The notes under the pieces were generated by a model. The model did no database searches. It was not told the origin of the DNA and was given only the letters and a program-made list of their open reading frames with translations. Below are positions 6,400 through 9,254 of a DNA stretch of 9,254 nucleotides, one piece after another. Position 1 is the stretch's first letter, and each line of letters opens with the position of its first letter. Source of the stretch: an uncultured Hungatella sp. (GTDB taxonomy: Bacteria > Bacillota > Clostridia > Lachnospirales > Lachnospiraceae); assembly GCA_959018155.1 (NCBI GenBank), contig CAUEKH010000075.1, positions 1 through 9,254 on the forward strand, given 5' to 3'. The translations under genes and the position numbers were made by a program.

Positions 6400-7262
6400 C
6401 AGGCTTTTCCTACAGAACCGAATAATTCCATCTTCTCTTTTACGGTTTCCTTGATTGCTTCTGTACCAGGCGCTAAGAGTTTACGCGGGTCGAAGCCCTT
6501 GCCTGCCAGATCCTTACCTGCTTCGATGTACTTACGGGTAGCATCTGCGAAGGAAAGCTGACACTCTGTATTTACATTGATTTTGGCAACGCCGAGGCTG
6601 ATGGCTTTCTTGATCATGTCTTCCGGAATACCTGTACCACCGTGAAGTACTAATGGCATGTCGCCTACCTTGTCTTTTACGGCTGCCAGAGTCTCAAAGC
6701 TTAACCCTGCCCAGTTAGCCGGATATTTGCCGTGAATGTTGCCGATTCCGGCTGCTAACATGGTTACGCCTAAATCTGCAATCTGCTTGCACTCGTTCGG
6801 ATCTGCGCACTCACCCATACCGACTACGCCGTCTTCCTCACCGCCGATAGATCCAACCTCAGCCTCGATGGACATGCCTTTCTCTGCGCATACTGCCACC
6901 AGCTCTTTTGTCTTCTCTACGTTCTCAGCGATTGGGTAATGGGAACCATCAAACATGATGGAGGAGAAGCCAGCCTCAATACACTTATAGCAGCCTTCGT
7001 AAGAACCATGGTCTAAATGTAAAGCAACCGGAACCGTAATATTCAGTTCTTCCATCATTGCTTTCACCATTGCCGCTACAGTCTTGTAACCTGTCATGTA
7101 TTTGCCAGCGCCTTCTGATACGCCAAGGATAACCGGGGATTTCAGTTCTTCTGCTGTTAAAAGTACTGCCTTGGTCCACTCAAGGTTGTTGATGTTGAAC
7201 TGTCCAACGGCATACTTTCCGTCTCTTGCTTTTTCGAGCATCTCTTTTGCTGAAACTAACAT
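6399..7262 (-). CDS. fba: Class II fructose-bisphosphate aldolase
   Basis: The product has 287 residues, typical of short class II aldolases. It reversibly cleaves fructose 1,6-bisphosphate to glyceraldehyde 3-phosphate and dihydroxyacetone phosphate in glycolysis and gluconeogenesis, using Zn2+. Visible motifs are LHLDHGS (catalytic D84, zinc ligand H85), IEAEVGSIGGEEDG (E135), GNIHGKYP (H177), LHGGTGIP (H207), and INVNTECQ near the phosphate-binding site. The ATG at 7262 is chosen because GGAGG (complement of 7271-7275) lies eight bases upstream. An in-frame TTG at 7277 would place the start within the ribosome binding site. It has its own good promoter. Tagatose-bisphosphate aldolases (GatY/KbaY) share the fold, but no galactitol or tagatose genes are nearby. 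Confidence 0.95.
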   Translation of the reverse strand: MLVSAKEMLEKARDGKYAVGQFNINNLEWTKAVLLTAEELKSPVILGVSEGAGKYMTGYKTVAAMVKAMMEELNITVPVALHLDHGSYEGCYKCIEAGFSSIMFDGSHYPIAENVEKTKELVAVCAEKGMSIEAEVGSIGGEEDGVVGMGECADPNECKQIADLGVTMLAAGIGNIHGKYPANWAGLSFETLAAVKDKVGDMPLVLHGGTGIPEDMIKKAISLGVAKINVNTECQLSFADATRKYIEAGKDLAGKGFDPRKLLAPGTEAIKETVKEKMELFGSVGKA

Positions 7263-7304
7263 ATCGCAAACCTCCAATTTTATTTAATTTTCTTTCATGC
7301 CTAC

Positions 7305-7333
7305 ATTATATACCATTTCATTTGATTTGGAAA
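7305..7333 (-). promoter_or_regulatory. fba promoter
   Basis: On the minus strand TTTCCA (7328-7333) and a perfect TATAAT (7305-7310) are separated by 17 bases. The start would fall near 7298, giving a short AT-rich leader of about 35 bases. No strong terminator is seen between the thrC stop and this promoter. Confidence 0.75.
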
Positions 7334-7409
7334 GATAAATATTTCGGTAATTGTGATTTTTATAACAATCTTACATTTTTCACTTACATTCCGCTGGTTC
7401 TTTTGTTCA

Positions 7410-8894
7410 TCAGAAGAGAATTGATGCCACCGTATCTTCCATCTTCTCAATGTCGCATTCCAGTGTATGGCGCACCGGCGCGGTGCGGATTTCTTCGACT
7501 GCCTGAGGAACGGCGGTTCCGGAAAGTTTCGATAACCGGTCCACAATGGCAAACTCATCCGCCAAATCCTGTGCGCCTTCAATAGCAGTCAGTACGCTGC
7601 CGGAGAATTTATACGGGCTGGCTGTGGAAGCGATGACGGTCTTCGTCTCATCACGCGTCTCTGTGCGGTACGCATTGTATACGGCTGACGCAACCCCGGT
7701 GTGGGTGTCGATTAAATATCCGGTGTCGTCGAACACTTTTTTGATGGCAGCCATATTTTCTGCTTCTGTGGCGTACCCGCCGCAAAAATCTTCCATAAAC
7801 TGCTTCATCTCAGCTGTCACGGTATAGCTGCCCTTCTCTCCCAGTTCCTTCATCAGAGCCGCGTTGGCAGCGGCGTCACAGCCGGTGCTCAAATAAATCA
7901 GGCGCTCTAAATTGCTGGAAATCAGGATGTCCATGGATGGGGAGGTGGTCAGGATAAATTCCCGGTTCCTGTCATACGTTCCCGTCCGGAAGAAATCATA
8001 GAGGACTTTATTTTCATTGGAAGCGCAGATTAATGTCTTAATCGGAACGCCCATCTGTTTTGCTAAATATGCCGCCAGGATGTTGCCGAAATTCCCGGTG
8101 GGTACTGTGACGTTGATCGCTTCGCCATTGGCAATCTCTTCATTGGCAAGCAGTTTTGCATAGGCATAGACGTAGTAGACAACCTGGGGAACGAGGCGGC
8201 CGATATTGATGGAGTTGGCGGAGGAAAGCTGGCAGTTCTTCCCGGAAAGCTGCTCCGCAAATGACTTATCTCCGAAAATCTTCTTGACACCGGTCTGGGC
8301 ATCGTCAAAGTTGCCATGGATTGCAACCACATGGGTGTTATCCCCCTTCTGGGTCACCATCTGAAGCTCCTGAATCCGGCTCACGCCATCCTTCGGATAG
8401 AATACGATAATCTCTGTGCCTTCCACATCAGCAAAGCCCGCCATGGCCGCCTTGCCCGTATCGCCGGAAGTAGCGGTCAGAACCACGATTTTGTTGGTGA
8501 TACCATTCTTCTTTGCCGCGGTCGTCATCAGATGGGGCAGAATGGAGAGGGCCATGTCCTTGAACGCGATGGTATTTCCATGATACAGTTCTAAGTAATA
8601 GGCGCCGTCCGCCTTTGCTAATGGGGCGATCTCCTCTGTATCAAATTTGGAGTCGTACGCCCTGGCTATGCAGGATTTCAACTCTTCTTCCGTATAGTCA
8701 GTCAGAAACAGCTTCATCACCTCGTAGGCGGTCTCCTGGTATGTCATGCCGGACAGTTCTTCCATCGTCTTATCCAGCTTCGGGATAAAAGTCGGCATAA
8801 ATAAACCGCCATCGTTGGCCAGTCCTTTTAAGATTGCCTGGGAAGCCGTCACGCCGGCCTCTCCGCCGCGGGTGCTCTGATAGGATAATTCCAT
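7410..8894 (-). CDS. thrC: Threonine synthase (PLP-dependent)
   Basis: The product has 494 residues, close to the longer bacterial/fungal-type threonine synthases. It converts O-phosphohomoserine to threonine and phosphate, the last step of threonine synthesis from aspartate. The N-terminus (YQSTRGG, then GLANDGGLFMP) is typical. HGNTIAFKD holds the PLP-binding lysine K112, with GNT where many relatives have GPT. TATSGDTGKAA and VPTGNFGNILAAY are further cofactor-binding motifs of the fold. The ATG at 8894 has a modest AAAGGA about 11 bases upstream. No thrB or hom gene is adjacent in the window. The gene has its own promoter and is divergent from sfsA. There is no T-box in its short leader, only an inverted repeat (8932-8959). 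Confidence 0.96.
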   Translation of the reverse strand: MELSYQSTRGGEAGVTASQAILKGLANDGGLFMPTFIPKLDKTMEELSGMTYQETAYEVMKLFLTDYTEEELKSCIARAYDSKFDTEEIAPLAKADGAYYLELYHGNTIAFKDMALSILPHLMTTAAKKNGITNKIVVLTATSGDTGKAAMAGFADVEGTEIIVFYPKDGVSRIQELQMVTQKGDNTHVVAIHGNFDDAQTGVKKIFGDKSFAEQLSGKNCQLSSANSINIGRLVPQVVYYVYAYAKLLANEEIANGEAINVTVPTGNFGNILAAYLAKQMGVPIKTLICASNENKVLYDFFRTGTYDRNREFILTTSPSMDILISSNLERLIYLSTGCDAAANAALMKELGEKGSYTVTAEMKQFMEDFCGGYATEAENMAAIKKVFDDTGYLIDTHTGVASAVYNAYRTETRDETKTVIASTASPYKFSGSVLTAIEGAQDLADEFAIVDRLSKLSGTAVPQAVEEIRTAPVRHTLECDIEKMEDTVASILF

Positions 8895-8931
8895 AGTCTT
8901 GTCAATCCTTTCTTATCAATCCTGTGTTTTC

Positions 8932-8959
8932 CGGAAATTACGGCAAATTTTAATTTCCG
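8932..8959 (-). promoter_or_regulatory. Perfect 9-bp inverted repeat in the thrC leader
   Basis: CGGAAATTA (8932-8940) and TAATTTCCG (8951-8959) are exact inverse copies around a 10-base centre. The palindrome TTTCCGGAAA (8928-8937) overlaps the first arm. All lie just downstream of the predicted thrC start, about +13 to +45, so they could be an operator blocking transcription or an RNA hairpin in the leader. Confidence 0.5.
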
Positions 8960-8978
8960 TTCCAAAAACCTTGCCAGC

Positions 8979-9007
8979 ATTGTAGCACACATTTTGGCGG
9001 GGTGCAA
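8979..9007 (-). promoter_or_regulatory. thrC: thrC promoter with extended -10
   Basis: On the minus strand TTGCAC (9002-9007), 17 bases, then TGC-TACAAT (-10 at 8979-8984). The TGn extension compensates for the imperfect -35. The start near 8972 gives a leader of about 78 bases. Confidence 0.7.
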
Positions 9008-9022
9008 CTAAAAAGAATGCCA

Positions 9023-9040
9023 GATTTACTGGATTTACTG
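9023..9040. repeat. Tandem 9-bp repeat between thrC and sfsA
   Basis: GATTTACTG occurs twice in direct succession (9023-9031, 9032-9040). The second copy contains the predicted sfsA -35. Confidence 0.7.
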
Positions 9041-9062
9041 TTTTTCGCAGGTGTGATAGAAT
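9034..9062 (+). promoter_or_regulatory. Candidate sfsA promoter
   Basis: TTTACT (9034-9039), 17 bases, then TGA-TAGAAT (-10 at 9057-9062, extended form). The -35 boxes of this promoter and the divergent thrC promoter are 26 bases apart. Confidence 0.6.
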
Positions 9063-9106
9063 AAAAAGCAGGATTTTATATGACTTTTTAAGGAGGACAT
9101 TTGTCC

Positions 9107-9254
9107 GTGAGATACGATATTATCTGTAAGGGAATTTTTTTGTCGAGACCGAACCGCTTCATCGCCCATGTGCTGCTTTTGGCCGACGGGGACAGGGCGG
9201 AAAAAGAGGTGGTCTGTCATGTGAAAAATACGGGGAGATGCCGGGAACTGTTGA
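9107..9254 (+). CDS. sfsA: SfsA family protein (DNA/sugar fermentation stimulation protein), N-terminal part; 3' end outside window
   Basis: Forty-nine codons are visible. The segment FLSRPNRFIAHVLL followed by VVCHVKNTGRCRELL matches the SfsA N-terminal signature (RPNRF, then HVxNTGR...EL), which forms an OB-like nucleic-acid-binding part before the nuclease-like domain. SfsA was named for stimulating maltose use in E. coli; its molecular role is not settled, with nuclease-like architecture proposed from structure. The start is uncertain: AGGAGG (9091-9096) is 10 bases before GTG 9107 and 4 bases before an in-frame TTG at 9101. GTG is preferred because 4 bases is unusually tight. The gene is divergent from thrC with its own promoter. 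Confidence 0.85.
   Translation, partial: MRYDIICKGIFLSRPNRFIAHVLLLADGDRAEKEVVCHVKNTGRCRELL

Noticed and set aside
4093..8894. A single thrC-fba-glnN operon
   Set aside because: All three are on the minus strand, but gaps of 147 and 188 bases carry a good fba promoter, a terminator-like hairpin and a structured glnN leader.

Overview
The window looks like chromosome from a Gram-positive anaerobe of the Clostridia, most likely a Lachnospiraceae (Clostridium cluster XIVa type). This is inferred from the gene families: secreted proteins made of choline-binding-type CW repeats, a LicA-type kinase, a type III glutamine synthetase, a class II aldolase, and strong AGGAGG ribosome binding sites with extended -10 promoters. 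No mobile element, phage gene, CRISPR array, tRNA or rRNA is visible.

Left part, plus strand (1-3977): the 3' end of a LicA/choline-kinase-family phosphotransferase, then two secreted wall-binding proteins. The first (653-1828) has a signal peptide, about 11 CW repeats and a Gly/Ser/Asn/Pro tail, with no catalytic domain. The second (1989-3977) is a GH25 muramidase followed by about 14 CW repeats and a similar tail. CW repeats of this kind bind choline in pneumococcal proteins and LicA kinases make phosphocholine, so the three neighbours may together make and read a phosphocholine-decorated surface. That link is inferred.

Middle and right part, minus strand (4093-8894): glnN (type III glutamine synthetase), fba (class II fructose-bisphosphate aldolase) and thrC (threonine synthase). 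Each has its own leader. Promoters are clear for thrC and fba and tentative for glnN, so these look like separate units rather than one operon. A near-perfect bidirectional terminator (4030-4082) separates the muramidase gene from the convergent glnN. At the far right, divergent from thrC, is the start of sfsA, cut by the window end.

The ordinary genes are well explained. The least explained material is non-coding. The glnN leader has a hairpin whose two mismatches on one strand become G-U pairs on the other, enclosed by an 11-bp inverted repeat. The thrC leader has a perfect 9-bp inverted repeat. A hairpin with a cUUCGg loop and no U-tract lies between the two wall-protein genes. The two wall proteins also share a terminal repeat and a GPG-containing C-terminus. 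No stretch over 300 bases lacks a gene.
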